A stretch of 64,000 nt of DNA from DTFZ01 sp964510055 (GCA_964510055.1 CAZDZY010000002.1:1-64000); one strand, 5' to 3'. Shown: positions 18,174 through 26,021, counted from the first letter of the stretch. Notes: a model not told the origin generated them from the letters alone. Translations and numbers: made by a program.

Positions 18174-18201
18174 AAAAAGCCGCACGCAAGTGCGGCTTTT
18201 T
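18174..18201 (+). terminator. Terminator after cysteine-rich gene B
   Basis: AAAAAGCCGCAC, loop GCAA, GTGCGGCTTTTT. It is an ideal intrinsic terminator, symmetric enough to work on both strands. Confidence 0.9.
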
Positions 18202-18238
18202 CTTGTCTAAATATTTATACATTTTTTCTAAATACCTG

Positions 18239-18267
18239 TTGACAAATGGAAATAACGGCAGTAATAT
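18239..18267 (+). promoter_or_regulatory. Sigma-A promoter of the PadR operon
   Basis: TTGACA and TAATAT with a 17-base spacer. It is the only strong promoter before the padR-like gene and gives a leader of about 115 bases that contains the inverted repeats at 18282-18332. Confidence 0.8.
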
Positions 18268-18281
18268 TACTCCATCAGATA

Positions 18282-18332
18282 GTACTCTATCTCGCAGTGC
18301 ACTGCGTTTCAGAGCACTGTCTGAAAGAGTAC
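18282..18332 (+). promoter_or_regulatory. Nested inverted repeats, candidate PadR operator
   Basis: Outer arms GTACTCT (18282-18288) and AGAGTAC (18326-18332) enclose the perfect palindrome CGCAGTGCACTGCG (18293-18306). They lie just downstream of the transcription start. PadR proteins usually repress their own operon by binding such dyads. A further hairpin (CCCGGAAA/TTTTCCGGG) lies close to the ribosome site at 18344-18365. Confidence 0.55.
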
Positions 18333-18387
18333 AATGAGTTGTTCCCGGAAACTTTGTTTTCCGGGTGCTTGAAAGAAAGGTGAGAGT

Positions 18388-18723
18388 ATGATCAGCAGCG
18401 ATATTATCAGAGGTCACCTTGACCCGATCATCCTGCGCCTGATACTTGAAAAAGACCGGTACGGGTACGAGATCAGCAAAGAGATAAGCGCCCGCACGCA
18501 AGACCGCTTCCAGATCAAAGAGGCCACGCTTTACGCGGTGTTCCAGCGCCTCGAGAAGAAGAGCCTTATAAGCTCGTATGAAGGCGACGTTTCCCTGGGC
18601 GGCAAGCGGAGGTACTACAGCGTAACGCCATTGGGGCGCGCGTTTTTCCGGGAAGAAGTAGAGGAATGGCGCAAGACTAAAGAGATCATCGATATTTTTA
18701 TGGAATTGGAGGAGCAAAAATGA
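18388..18723 (+). CDS. PadR family transcriptional regulator
   Basis: A 111-residue winged-helix regulator. Typical PadR features are LDPIILRLILEKDRYGYEIS, the recognition region EATLYAVFQRLEKKSLI, and the wing GGKRRYYSVTPLGRAFF, followed by a short C-terminal dimer helix (PadR-s1/S2 type). AAAGGTGAGAGT precedes the ATG. Its stop overlaps the start of the HAAS-domain gene by 4 bases (ATGA). PadR next to a HAAS-domain membrane protein is a very common Firmicutes pair, often responding to membrane-active drugs. Confidence 0.93.
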   Translation: MISSDIIRGHLDPIILRLILEKDRYGYEISKEISARTQDRFQIKEATLYAVFQRLEKKSLISSYEGDVSLGGKRRYYSVTPLGRAFFREEVEEWRKTKEIIDIFMELEEQK

Positions 18724-19130
18724 AATCTATTCAGGAGCATGTGGATTCGCTGTTCCGGGATATACCCGACAGCGAGCGCAAGGAGTCTCTTAAAAGAGAG
18801 ATCGTCGCTAACCTTCAGGAAAAGGTGAACGACCTTATGGCAAAGGGCAAAGAGGAAGAGGACGCTATAAACCGCGCAATAGTGGAGTTTGGGGATATAA
18901 GCGACATACGTGACGAGCTTCGAAACCAGCAGCTGCTGCCTCTTAAAAAGAGCAGCGCCGGTATACAGCTCGGGTTCTCTATAGTGGGCAGCCTGCTCAT
19001 TATGGCTCTGGTGATTTTTATCAACCTGTATGTTGCGCCTGGCTTCCTTTGGTGCGTATTCCCGATATTCGGGGTGATGTGGTGGCCGCTCGCTATGTTT
19101 TTCCGCTGGCTCAAGTACAGGAAGCAGTAA
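18720..19130 (+). CDS. HAAS-domain membrane protein with one WWP module
   Basis: A 136-residue protein. Residues 1-75 form a helical HAAS/permease-prefix domain (KSIQEHVDSLFRDIPDSERK, AIVEFGDISDIRDEL). After a short linker come two membrane helices whose sequence (GSLLIMALVIFINL, VAPGFLWCVFPIFGVMWWPL) is one copy of the module repeated ten times in the next gene. Such proteins are thought to sense or regulate with their PadR partner. It is translationally coupled to padR and lies 13 bases before the repeat gene. Confidence 0.85.
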   Translation: MKSIQEHVDSLFRDIPDSERKESLKREIVANLQEKVNDLMAKGKEEEDAINRAIVEFGDISDIRDELRNQQLLPLKKSSAGIQLGFSIVGSLLIMALVIFINLYVAPGFLWCVFPIFGVMWWPLAMFFRWLKYRKQ

Positions 19131-19143
19131 AGGGGGCAAAACG

Positions 19144-20712
19144 ATGAAAAAAAGTTACGCAACCCCCTTCGCCATAGCCGGCGTAATAATGACCGCGGCG
19201 CTGCTCGCCGTGACCAACCTTATAACTACGCCGGAAACGTTATGGTGCATCTACCCCATATACGCCGTCGCCTGGTGGCCCATTGGCGTAGCCCTGTGCC
19301 GCGCGAAGCATTACTTCGCTTTCGCGGCAGCGGGGAGCCTGCTGACTATGGCGTTCCTCGCAGCAGTCAATATGCTGGCATCGCCGGGACATCTGAGGTT
19401 CCTTTACACTGTGCCGCCGCTGCTGTTCTTCCCCGCGGGAGTATATTTTAAGGACAAGATGCAGTCGTTAGCCGTAGCGTTATCATTCAGCGTTATCATC
19501 ATAGCATACTACGCAGTCATCAATATAATGCTTACGCCGGGGCACGTTTGGGCCATATATCCGATATACCTTACTTTATGGTGGCCGGTGTCGCTGTATT
19601 TTACAAGCAAAGGTCAGTACAAAGCGTTCTCCGTTGCGGGCGCAGTTATGACGATAGCATTCTTCATCGCTTCGAACCTGTTAGAGACCGCTTTCCCCTG
19701 GGCGCTGTTCGCGTGCTTCCCTGTTCTTTGGTGGCCGGTAGCAATGTATTTCGGCAAAAAAATGGGAGGGTTAAAATTCTCAATATTCTGCTCGATATGC
19801 ACGCTGCTTTGGTACGGCGCTCTCAATATATTTATCGCCCCCGGAAGCCCGTGGGTAATGTTCGTCGCGTTCGCGCTTGCCTGGTGGGTGCTGTCGGTGT
19901 TCTTTTACGGTCGGCAGCGGCCGCATGTATACGCCGCAGTCATGAGCGTAATAAGCATAGCGTTCTTCATAGCGGTCAACGCGATATACTCGCCCGGTGC
20001 GATATGGGCCTTCTACCCCGCTTTCGCGATTTTGTGGTGGCCCGTAACGCTGCTGTTCGCCAAGTATCACGCATGGCGCGGATACGCTTTTACCGCGAGC
20101 GCCATGACCATAGGCTTCCTCGCCGCGGTCAACGTGATCACGTCCCCCTCTTACCCGTGGAGCGTGTTCCCCGCTTTGGGGATACTCTGGTGGCCGCTGG
20201 CCACGTGCTTTAAAGGAAGGCATAAGCCTTTCGGCTTTTCGATAGCGGCTGTGATACTCATCGCCGCGACGCTGGCGGCTGTAAACCTTATAACGTCGCC
20301 CGGTATCCTCTGGTGCGTTTTCACCGTACCGGCTCTCCTTTGGTGGCCGCTGGCGGCCGGGTTCGCAGGAAAACACAAGCCTTTCGGCTTTGCGATCTTA
20401 GGCGCCCTGCTCGCTATAGGAACGCTTGTCGCTATAAACCTGATCACTTCCCCGTCGTTCCTGTGGAGCGTATTCGCCGCACTCGGCATACTATGGTGGC
20501 CGGCGGCAGTGCTGTTCGCGAAAAAGAAGAGCCCGCTCGGGCTCTCGATCGCGGGCAGCATGCTCGCAATGGCGCTGCTGGCAGCGATAAACTTCATGAC
20601 GTCGCCGGGATTCCCGTGGTGCGTGTTCCCGCTGTTCGGCATACTGTGGTGGCCGCTCAGCGTGTATTTTCACGTGACGCGCAAGCGCAGGTTTGCGGAG
20701 CAGAAAGCGTGA
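19144..20712 (+). CDS. Ten-fold-repeat polytopic membrane protein (WWP repeats)
   Basis: A 522-residue protein made almost wholly of ten tandem copies of a unit of about 51 residues. The consensus is a hydrophobic helix ending A(A/V)N, a loop with (T/S)PG, then W-x-x-(F/Y)P and a helix closing with LWWP, followed by a short basic linker (GKHKPFGF). Two helices per unit give about 20 transmembrane segments. The same unit forms the C-terminus of the preceding gene, so this protein appears to have grown by duplication of that module. Units 7-10 are the most alike; units 2 and 5 have lost the second Trp or Pro. GGGGGCAAAACG precedes the ATG. The function is unknown; a PadR-controlled transporter or membrane-stress protein is possible. 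Confidence 0.85.
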   Translation: MKKSYATPFAIAGVIMTAALLAVTNLITTPETLWCIYPIYAVAWWPIGVALCRAKHYFAFAAAGSLLTMAFLAAVNMLASPGHLRFLYTVPPLLFFPAGVYFKDKMQSLAVALSFSVIIIAYYAVINIMLTPGHVWAIYPIYLTLWWPVSLYFTSKGQYKAFSVAGAVMTIAFFIASNLLETAFPWALFACFPVLWWPVAMYFGKKMGGLKFSIFCSICTLLWYGALNIFIAPGSPWVMFVAFALAWWVLSVFFYGRQRPHVYAAVMSVISIAFFIAVNAIYSPGAIWAFYPAFAILWWPVTLLFAKYHAWRGYAFTASAMTIGFLAAVNVITSPSYPWSVFPALGILWWPLATCFKGRHKPFGFSIAAVILIAATLAAVNLITSPGILWCVFTVPALLWWPLAAGFAGKHKPFGFAILGALLAIGTLVAINLITSPSFLWSVFAALGILWWPAAVLFAKKKSPLGLSIAGSMLAMALLAAINFMTSPGFPWCVFPLFGILWWPLSVYFHVTRKRRFAEQKA

Positions 20713-20743
20713 CGCAAAAGCATTTTCTTAATCACTTTAATGC

Positions 20744-20774
20744 AGAGGGACGGCCGTAAATCGGCCATCCCTCT
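20744..20774 (+). terminator. Terminator of the PadR operon
   Basis: AGAGGGA, C, GGCCG, loop TAAAT, CGGCC, A, TCCCTCT. The stem is long, with a weak T-tract (GTTCATTTATTT). It resembles the terminator at 21718-21747. Confidence 0.75.
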
Positions 20775-20833
20775 GTTCATTTATTTATAACGTTAATCTT
20801 TGTCATAGTTATGGTACTAATCATATATAGCTG

Positions 20834-20870
20834 TGTCGAATCTTGACATTTAATGAAATACTGGTATGAT
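20834..20870 (+). promoter_or_regulatory. Promoter with adjacent Spo0A core box
   Basis: TGTCGAA at 20834-20840 is followed three bases later by TTGACA (20843-20848), a 16-base spacer and TATGAT (20865-20870). A Spo0A box touching the -35 element is the usual layout for Spo0A control. Confidence 0.6.
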
Positions 20871-20901
20871 TGATATAAAAATACATTAAGGAGCAATATA
20901 A

Positions 20902-21684
20902 ATGTCTGTTATACCGGTCATAATCCCAAAGACACGGAAAGGACTCATAATTCTTTTAGCCGTACTGTTCGTTATCTGCGCAGGCGCAGCCGTATTCACG
21001 TATTTTTCCTGGTCGTCAGACCAGCAGGCGCTCAAAACAAGCGGGCAGCCCGACTTCAATACGCTGTCTGAAGCCGACTTAAAAGGCGGCCTCATAGTTA
21101 AAGGCACTATAGACATAGCTCTCGACGCGTACGTCGAGGATTATGAAACTACCGTCGGCATACGTTTTTCCGACAACAGCGAGGCGCTGTATTATCTCGT
21201 TCCTATATACGACATGGATAAGGACGGCTACATAACCTTTAAGTATCTGATAACATATAAGGCCGAACCCAAAGATTTTGACGCGATGAATGATATCGCA
21301 ACGAATTTCTGGAACGGCGGGGCCGAGCTCAAAACGCTCACAATCGATAACGCGAAGATAGTCGATCTTCCCGCCGAAAACAAACGTCTTTTTGCCGAAT
21401 GGGCCTCCACTCCCAACTATTACGAAGGGGGATCGTTTTATGACTGGTGCGCCGAGACGCTTGCTTTCGGAACTGACGACAGGGCAGCCATAGAATCAAA
21501 GTTCGTTCCCTATATGATACAAAAGACGGCCACCGCAGGCACAGACCCTGTGGTCATGTGGATACTCGCAGGAGCCGCGGGGCTTTGCCTGATAATACTC
21601 GCAGTGGTGCTAATTCGCAAGAAGCCGATAAGCGGTGTAGCAAATAACACCGGCGACCCGGATATCATGAGGCCGATGCAATAG
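20902..21684 (+). CDS. Two-span membrane protein with extracytoplasmic domain, unknown
   Basis: A 260-residue protein. A basic N-terminus is followed by a helix (residues 15-38), an extracytoplasmic domain of about 175 residues (with LKGGLIVKGTIDIALDAYVE and IRFSDNSEALYYLVPIYDMD), a second helix (about 212-232) and a short cytoplasmic tail. The central domain seems related to a common Firmicutes family of unknown role with a G-x-I-D-x-x-L-x-x-Y core; I cannot name it with confidence. It is monocistronic, with a clear promoter, a possible Spo0A box and a strong terminator. Confidence 0.7.
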   Translation: MSVIPVIIPKTRKGLIILLAVLFVICAGAAVFTYFSWSSDQQALKTSGQPDFNTLSEADLKGGLIVKGTIDIALDAYVEDYETTVGIRFSDNSEALYYLVPIYDMDKDGYITFKYLITYKAEPKDFDAMNDIATNFWNGGAELKTLTIDNAKIVDLPAENKRLFAEWASTPNYYEGGSFYDWCAETLAFGTDDRAAIESKFVPYMIQKTATAGTDPVVMWILAGAAGLCLIILAVVLIRKKPISGVANNTGDPDIMRPMQ

Positions 21685-21717
21685 AAGTCTGGGAATAACA
21701 CTGAAATGAAACTTAGT

Positions 21718-21747
21718 AAAGGGACGGCCGAGAGGCCGTCCCTTTTT
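21718..21747 (+). terminator. Terminator after the 20902 gene
   Basis: GGGACGGCC, GAGA, GGCCGTCCC, TTTTT. A perfect intrinsic terminator. Confidence 0.92.
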
Positions 21748-21765
21748 GTATACAATAGTGTAACC

Positions 21766-21793
21766 TTGACATATATACATTATAAGGTAAGAT
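21766..21793 (+). promoter_or_regulatory. Orphan plus-strand promoter
   Basis: TTGACA, a 16-base spacer and TAAGAT. No plus-strand gene follows for more than 1 kb; the downstream DNA is antisense to the 3' end of the truncated DUF2207 gene. Confidence 0.5.
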
Positions 21794-21799
21794 TATATA

Positions 21800-21912
21800 T
21801 AAATATATAAAAATTAGCCGAATCATGCCGCTTGCTGCGGGCATTGCCCCGAAACCAACACAGAACGTAACATTAAAGAGAGACGGCGATGTCCCTCTTA
21901 TTTATTCTTATA
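21800..21912 (+). ncRNA. Candidate small RNA from the orphan promoter
   Basis: The transcript from 21766-21793 would carry an ATGCCGC/GCGGGCAT hairpin (about 21827-21846) and end at AAGAGAGAC/GTCCCTCTT (21876-21900) followed by T-rich sequence. No credible open frame is present. The second hairpin may equally terminate the minus-strand gene. Confidence 0.3.
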
Positions 21913-21922
21913 GAAATGATCA

Positions 21923-22684
21923 TTATCCAAGCAGCGCATATATAAACGCTCTCAGCGCTATATCCAGCATCCATCCGGGAAGTTTGAGGGGTTTTGCGAA
22001 ATACCCTTCTGGCAGTTCGATGCGCATCGTAATGCCCTCGTAAGGCTCAAGATGCTGTATATTGCCGTTGACGGTATTCCCGTCTACAGTATATGTAAGC
22101 TTAGCCGGATCGTATCCCATAACGCCGGGCGCCCCTGCTGAGAACCCGATCTTGCCCCCATCGAATCCTTTGGGCAGCGTAACCGAAAACGTCATATTAT
22201 CGATAGGCGTATCCCAGCCGGAGCCTATTATATTGTAATAGACCTCGTCAAAACTGTCGGCACCGTCGTCTCCGAATCTCAATTTATATGAAATACGGTA
22301 AGTCTGGTCACCGATCACATACCGGTCGGCGCTGCCTATCTTTATCGATACGGTCTCACTGTCGTCCTGCACGGTGAATTCCCAGCCCTCGACGTTAACG
22401 TCGCTGACGCTTGAAGGAACGATGGTGGTGATGCTTTCCCCATTCGGGCCTGTACGCGTCATCTCCCCGTTTATCGGGATATCGCGGTATATTCCATGCC
22501 TTTCTTCGTTAAAGCGGACTTTTATAACTTCGGTTATGTAGTATACGTTATTTTCAGAGATTACAACCTTAACGTCGTATCCCGTTACCACGCACCCCCC
22601 AGCCGGCTGCGCCCATGCGCTCCACGGCGTCACAATCGCGCATAGCAGCGCCGCGCAGATAAGCGCTATTACCGCTTTTTTCAT
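21923..22684 (-). CDS. Truncated DUF2207 paralog (extracellular domain only)
   Basis: A 253-residue protein with a signal peptide ending AWA. Its DUF2207 N-terminal domain closely follows that of the 6685-8592 protein (GYDVKVVISENNVYYITE, RHGIYRDIPINGEM, FDEVYYNIIG, MRIELPEGYF). It stops after a short degenerate hydrophobic stretch (LDIALRAFIYALLG), where the full-length protein enters its first membrane helix and cytoplasmic part. About 380 residues are missing. It retains an intact reading frame and start signal (GGAAGGAGCGTCGGAT), so it may be a functional secreted form rather than a dead gene. Confidence 0.8.
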   Translation of the reverse strand: MKKAVIALICAALLCAIVTPWSAWAQPAGGCVVTGYDVKVVISENNVYYITEVIKVRFNEERHGIYRDIPINGEMTRTGPNGESITTIVPSSVSDVNVEGWEFTVQDDSETVSIKIGSADRYVIGDQTYRISYKLRFGDDGADSFDEVYYNIIGSGWDTPIDNMTFSVTLPKGFDGGKIGFSAGAPGVMGYDPAKLTYTVDGNTVNGNIQHLEPYEGITMRIELPEGYFAKPLKLPGWMLDIALRAFIYALLG

Positions 22685-22842
22685 ATCCGACGCTCCTTCC
22701 GGTTAAATTCATTCATGCCGTAATGATATAATTTTATTCTATTATATTCAAGCAGAGTTTTGTTTTGGCTTTCCATCTGCCGGAATATTATTTGCCCCAA
22801 CCGGAAAATCATATAATCGTCCTAAAAAAGCCATCCTCTGCC

Positions 22843-22871
22843 TTGACATTACATACCATGTTTCTTATACT
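22843..22871 (+). promoter_or_regulatory. Sigma-A promoter of the L,D-transpeptidase gene
   Basis: TTGACA and TATACT with a 17-base spacer. The start would fall near 22878, about 30 bases before the GTG start codon. Confidence 0.8.
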
Positions 22872-22908
22872 TTTAATAGATATCAGGACTTCTGGCGGAG
22901 GTATATTC

Positions 22909-24000
22909 GTGCTTAAGAAAATATTTGGTTTGATATTAACTGCTGCGCTTGTTTTTTCCCTGTTTCCCGCGGCAACGGCTCTCGCGTCGGATGAGCTTAA
23001 AAACACCGACCCGGAGAAATATTATATAGTTCTCGATCTTAAAAATCAGATCGTGACCGTATACGAGAAGGACAAAGACGGGGAATACACAAAGATTGTG
23101 CGGCGTTTTTTGTGCACCAGCGGAAAGACGGAACCTAAAATGATGCCTGACCCTGCGAATCCCACAGGTCCACCAATTGAAGATCCAGATAACCCCGCCA
23201 CCCCCACTCCCCTGGGGATATGGAAGGTAGGCGGGCGCGAGAGGTTCGGCAAGTTCGCCGCGTTCGGGGGGGAATATGCCCGCTACTGGACGCAGATAGT
23301 CGGCGGCGTTTATTTCCATTCCATCATGTTCGACAAGCGCGATATCAACTACATGCAGAGCGGCGCTTTTAGGCGCATAGGAAGCAAGGCCTCGCACGGC
23401 TGCGTGCGCCTTTACGTGGAAGACGCCAAGTGGCTCTATTATTACGCCTGCCCCGGTACGACCGTAGAAGTTACTGATAAGCTTCCGTCCAACAACGCCG
23501 CGAGAAAAAAACTGAAAACCAAATTGTCGTTTTCGACTTACAACGCTTTTCAGAAGAAGATATACGATATCGGGGAACTGCCCAACCCAATAGCCTGGGT
23601 AGTTAAAGACAAAGCTGAAATGCGAACTGGGAACGGCGGCGAGACCGACAGGATAGTAAAACGTATCCCCGAAGGCGAGCAGGTGGAAGTGTTGCAGGTT
23701 GCGGAGCCATGGTGCAAGATCAAGCACGGAGGCCGCGAAGGTTATATGCGCACGGCATATATCACGTTTGAGCAGGGCAAGATGAACTCTAAGGCTGACG
23801 CCGATATTGTGAAGAAAACAGCCTGGATGTATACCGCTGCGTCTGAAAAGTCGGAGCAGATCACAAAAGTGCCTTCGTATTCATCTATAAAGATAATCGA
23901 ACCCGATAAGGACGGCTGGACGAAAATACAGTATTGGGATGAAACCGGCTACATACAGACCAAGTTTTTAACCAAAGGCTGGGGAGTAATAAGGGAATAA
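22909..24000 (+). CDS. L,D-transpeptidase (YkuD) with two SH3-like domains
   Basis: A protein of about 363 residues starting at GTG (GGCGGAGGTATATTC upstream, in a short leader). The signal peptide is followed by a YkuD domain from about residue 35 to 180 with the catalytic motif SHGCVRL, preceded by VYFHSIMF. Two bacterial SH3-like repeats follow (about 230-290 and 300-360, KDKAEMRTGNGGETDR; GYIQTKFL). YkuD enzymes form 3-3 peptidoglycan cross-links or attach proteins; SH3 units bind the wall. An insert rich in Pro and Asp (PDPANPTGPPIEDPDNPATP) sits within the catalytic domain. Confidence 0.93.
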   Translation: MLKKIFGLILTAALVFSLFPAATALASDELKNTDPEKYYIVLDLKNQIVTVYEKDKDGEYTKIVRRFLCTSGKTEPKMMPDPANPTGPPIEDPDNPATPTPLGIWKVGGRERFGKFAAFGGEYARYWTQIVGGVYFHSIMFDKRDINYMQSGAFRRIGSKASHGCVRLYVEDAKWLYYYACPGTTVEVTDKLPSNNAARKKLKTKLSFSTYNAFQKKIYDIGELPNPIAWVVKDKAEMRTGNGGETDRIVKRIPEGEQVEVLQVAEPWCKIKHGGREGYMRTAYITFEQGKMNSKADADIVKKTAWMYTAASEKSEQITKVPSYSSIKIIEPDKDGWTKIQYWDETGYIQTKFLTKGWGVIRE

Positions 24001-24010
24001 TGAGTATAGA

Positions 24011-24045
24011 AAAGGGATGCGGTTCAAAGTGAAGTGCATCCCTTT
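24011..24045. terminator. Bidirectional terminator
   Basis: AAAGGGATGC and GCATCCCTTT with a 15-base loop, between two convergent genes. It touches the stop codon of the minus-strand gene. Confidence 0.75.
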
Positions 24046-24562
24046 AATAATTTACCATCGATTTAAGTTTATTGAGCTCTTCGTCGTTTAAGTCGCAGAC
24101 AGAGAACCCGCACAGCTCGTCGCTGTACGTCATGTAATACTCTATCCTTCCGTTGGTAAACCTCTCATGTACCCTTCCGCAATTATTGAATACGCATGTC
24201 AGCTTTTTGTTGTATACGGAAACTACGTACGCGCCGTCGACGTCTATATAATCGCTTTCCTTAAAGATCTTCGTGTCTATAACTATATTACCTTTGGTCT
24301 CTATGCCCTCTAATATCCTGCCCGGCTTGAGGGCGCCTTTTTCTATGAACAGAGTTACGGTACTTATCGTCTTTTTCTCTGAGTCTATTTCGATTTCAAG
24401 CGAGTTCTGGCTGCCGCCTTTAAGCCTCCAGCAGTTAATTTCATTTGCAGTGTTGTCGGCGTCGTTAAGGACGGTTACCATCAACAGGTCTTCCGCCAGT
24501 ATCTCAAACTCCACCGATACGCTTGTATTTGAAGATATTTCATAGACTTTTTGTAAAAACAT
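24044..24562 (-). CDS. Hypothetical cytoplasmic protein
   Basis: A 172-residue acidic, soluble protein without signal peptide or membrane helix. It has alternating beta-like strands (SVSVEFEILAEDLLMVTVLN, ISTVTLFIEKGAL) and ends with a short helix (LNDEELNKLKSM). Two cysteines and an aromatic patch (RIEYYMTYSDELCGFSVCD) are near the end. The size and acidity are like those of polymorphic-toxin immunity proteins, but no toxin lies next to it. The family was not recognised. Confidence 0.6.
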   Translation of the reverse strand: MFLQKVYEISSNTSVSVEFEILAEDLLMVTVLNDADNTANEINCWRLKGGSQNSLEIEIDSEKKTISTVTLFIEKGALKPGRILEGIETKGNIVIDTKIFKESDYIDVDGAYVVSVYNKKLTCVFNNCGRVHERFTNGRIEYYMTYSDELCGFSVCDLNDEELNKLKSMVNY

Positions 24563-24652
24563 TGATTATGACTCCGTTACCCCTGCATAGTACTGCCGAT
24601 GCCAGACGCCGTAATATCTATTATATATAACAACAACTCCCTGATTTAAAAC

Positions 24653-24695
24653 AAAAAAACGCGCGCGGCTCAAGAACAGCGCGCGTGCGTTTTTT
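24653..24695 (-). terminator. Terminator of the nitroreductase operon
   Basis: An 8-bp stem ACGCGCGC/GCGCGCGT with A-runs and T-runs on either side; works on both strands. Confidence 0.8.
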
Positions 24696-24703
24696 ACCGT
24701 TCT

Positions 24704-25447
24704 TTATTTCATCAAAAATCCGGCTCTCCTTAAGAGCGCCTCAAAATCATACGTCTGCCCCTTGAAACCGCGCAGCCAATCGTTGAAAAACCAGTCGAAA
24801 TAGTTCGCATACCCTGCGGAATTCCAATAATTCTCTATACCAAGCCGGTTTTCCCTTTTACCGTATTCGGCGACTATTTCCCCGGCCCGTTCCCGCAATA
24901 TCTTTGTGTATTTCCCGCGGTGCACTACGCCCGGCCCTCCCAGCCTTCCGCGCGCTGAGGCGGGATGCTGCGCATACCCTATAAGCAGCATTATAAGAGG
25001 CACGCAATATTTTTCGGGCAGTTCGAGCATCTTATACACCCGGTCAACGTCTCCCCTGTGTATGCCGTTGGTGAACATATAGTCCAGCCCGAGCGATTTC
25101 GCCGCGACAGCGCCGTTCTGCGCGGCGAGTATCGTATCGGTGCTGTATGTGATAAAGCTCAATATCCCTCCCGCTCCGATGTCCTCCCCGAGATGGGCGG
25201 CAACGTCTATAGTACGGTTGAAATCTACGCAGTAGACTATAGCCGCTGGGCTCCCGTAGCCGCACAGCTTTCGTATAGTCTGCGCGTCTTCAAACGTTAT
25301 CAGCGAGTAATTTTGCGCAGCCGAAGCGGTAGCGGCGCGCAGGCTTGCGCTTATTACTGCCTCAAGGTCTACAGCGTTTACCGGCCTTTCGGTAAACGTA
25401 CCGTGCGTCGTTGCCATACTGTGTATGGTCTTCAATGTTTCATTCAT
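24704..25447 (-). CDS. Nitroreductase family protein
   Basis: A 247-residue FMN-dependent oxidoreductase of the nitroreductase fold. The N-terminal ERPVNAVDLEAVISASLRAA corresponds to the conserved arginine and dimer-helix region, ATASAAQNYSLI to the FMN-contacting loop (S-x-x-N), and the GAGGILSFITYSTDTI and AAKSLGLD helices follow. A C-terminal extension (NYFDWFFNDWLRGF) is longer than in the minimal family. The ATG at 25447 lies within the end of the marR gene (8-base overlap) and has GGAGAAG upstream. It is probably controlled by that MarR protein. Confidence 0.85.
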   Translation of the reverse strand: MNETLKTIHSMATTHGTFTERPVNAVDLEAVISASLRAATASAAQNYSLITFEDAQTIRKLCGYGSPAAIVYCVDFNRTIDVAAHLGEDIGAGGILSFITYSTDTILAAQNGAVAAKSLGLDYMFTNGIHRGDVDRVYKMLELPEKYCVPLIMLLIGYAQHPASARGRLGGPGVVHRGKYTKILRERAGEIVAEYGKRENRLGIENYWNSAGYANYFDWFFNDWLRGFKGQTYDFEALLRRAGFLMK

Positions 25448-25892
25448 GGTTTTCTTCTCCTTTATACTGATACAATCCGCAGGCTTTAAAATGCTCCTGC
25501 AGTTTTCTAAGCAGCCTTTCGAGTTCATTCCGCTCTTCTTCCGTAAAGCAGGCAAGAGGGTCGATAGCTTCTTCGGGCATGTTTTCCAGCCCTTTGAGCT
25601 TTTCCTTTCCCGCCTTCGTCAGCCTGACTATGCGCTGCCTTCCGTCCGAAATGTCAGCCTCCGACGTTACCCAGCCGTATCTCTTCATGTTGTCTATGAC
25701 TACAGTGGCGGTCGGGCGGTCGCAGAAGAGCATGTCTGCGATCTCCGACGGGCGTAATTCCTTTCCGGCGAGCCTGCGCAGCAGATACAGCTGCTTGAGC
25801 GTTATGCCGTAAGGCCTTATTTCGCTTTCCAAATGCCTTCTCCATGTCAGGAAGACTATACCTAAGCGTGACATCACGGGTAACTTACTCAT
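25440..25892 (-). CDS. MarR family transcriptional regulator
   Basis: A 150-residue winged-helix regulator: GITLKQLYLLRRL, ELRPSEIADMLFCDRPTATV (recognition helix), and the wing ISDGRQRIVRLTKAGKEKL with the characteristic D-x-R. It overlaps the nitroreductase gene and both are read from a promoter containing a dyad. It is probably an autorepressor that releases DNA upon binding a phenolic or oxidant ligand. Confidence 0.92.
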   Translation of the reverse strand: MSKLPVMSRLGIVFLTWRRHLESEIRPYGITLKQLYLLRRLAGKELRPSEIADMLFCDRPTATVVIDNMKRYGWVTSEADISDGRQRIVRLTKAGKEKLKGLENMPEEAIDPLACFTEEERNELERLLRKLQEHFKACGLYQYKGEENHE

Positions 25893-25931
25893 CGTTTTCC
25901 TTTCCGGTTACAAAAAATTCATTCTATTTGA

Positions 25932-25974
25932 TTAGAACTCTAACTATATTATATGAATTGGCTGCTTTTGTCAA
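25932..25974 (-). promoter_or_regulatory. marR-nitroreductase promoter and operator
   Basis: On the minus strand: TTGACA (25974-25969), 17 bases, TAATAT (25951-25946), then the dyad TTAGAGTTCTAA (25943-25932) just after the -10 element. The dyad placement suits repression by the MarR protein. Confidence 0.65.
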
Positions 25975-26021
25975 TAGTCAATAACCTGAGACCCTAAGGA
26001 TCAGGCGGCGGGTTGTTATGC

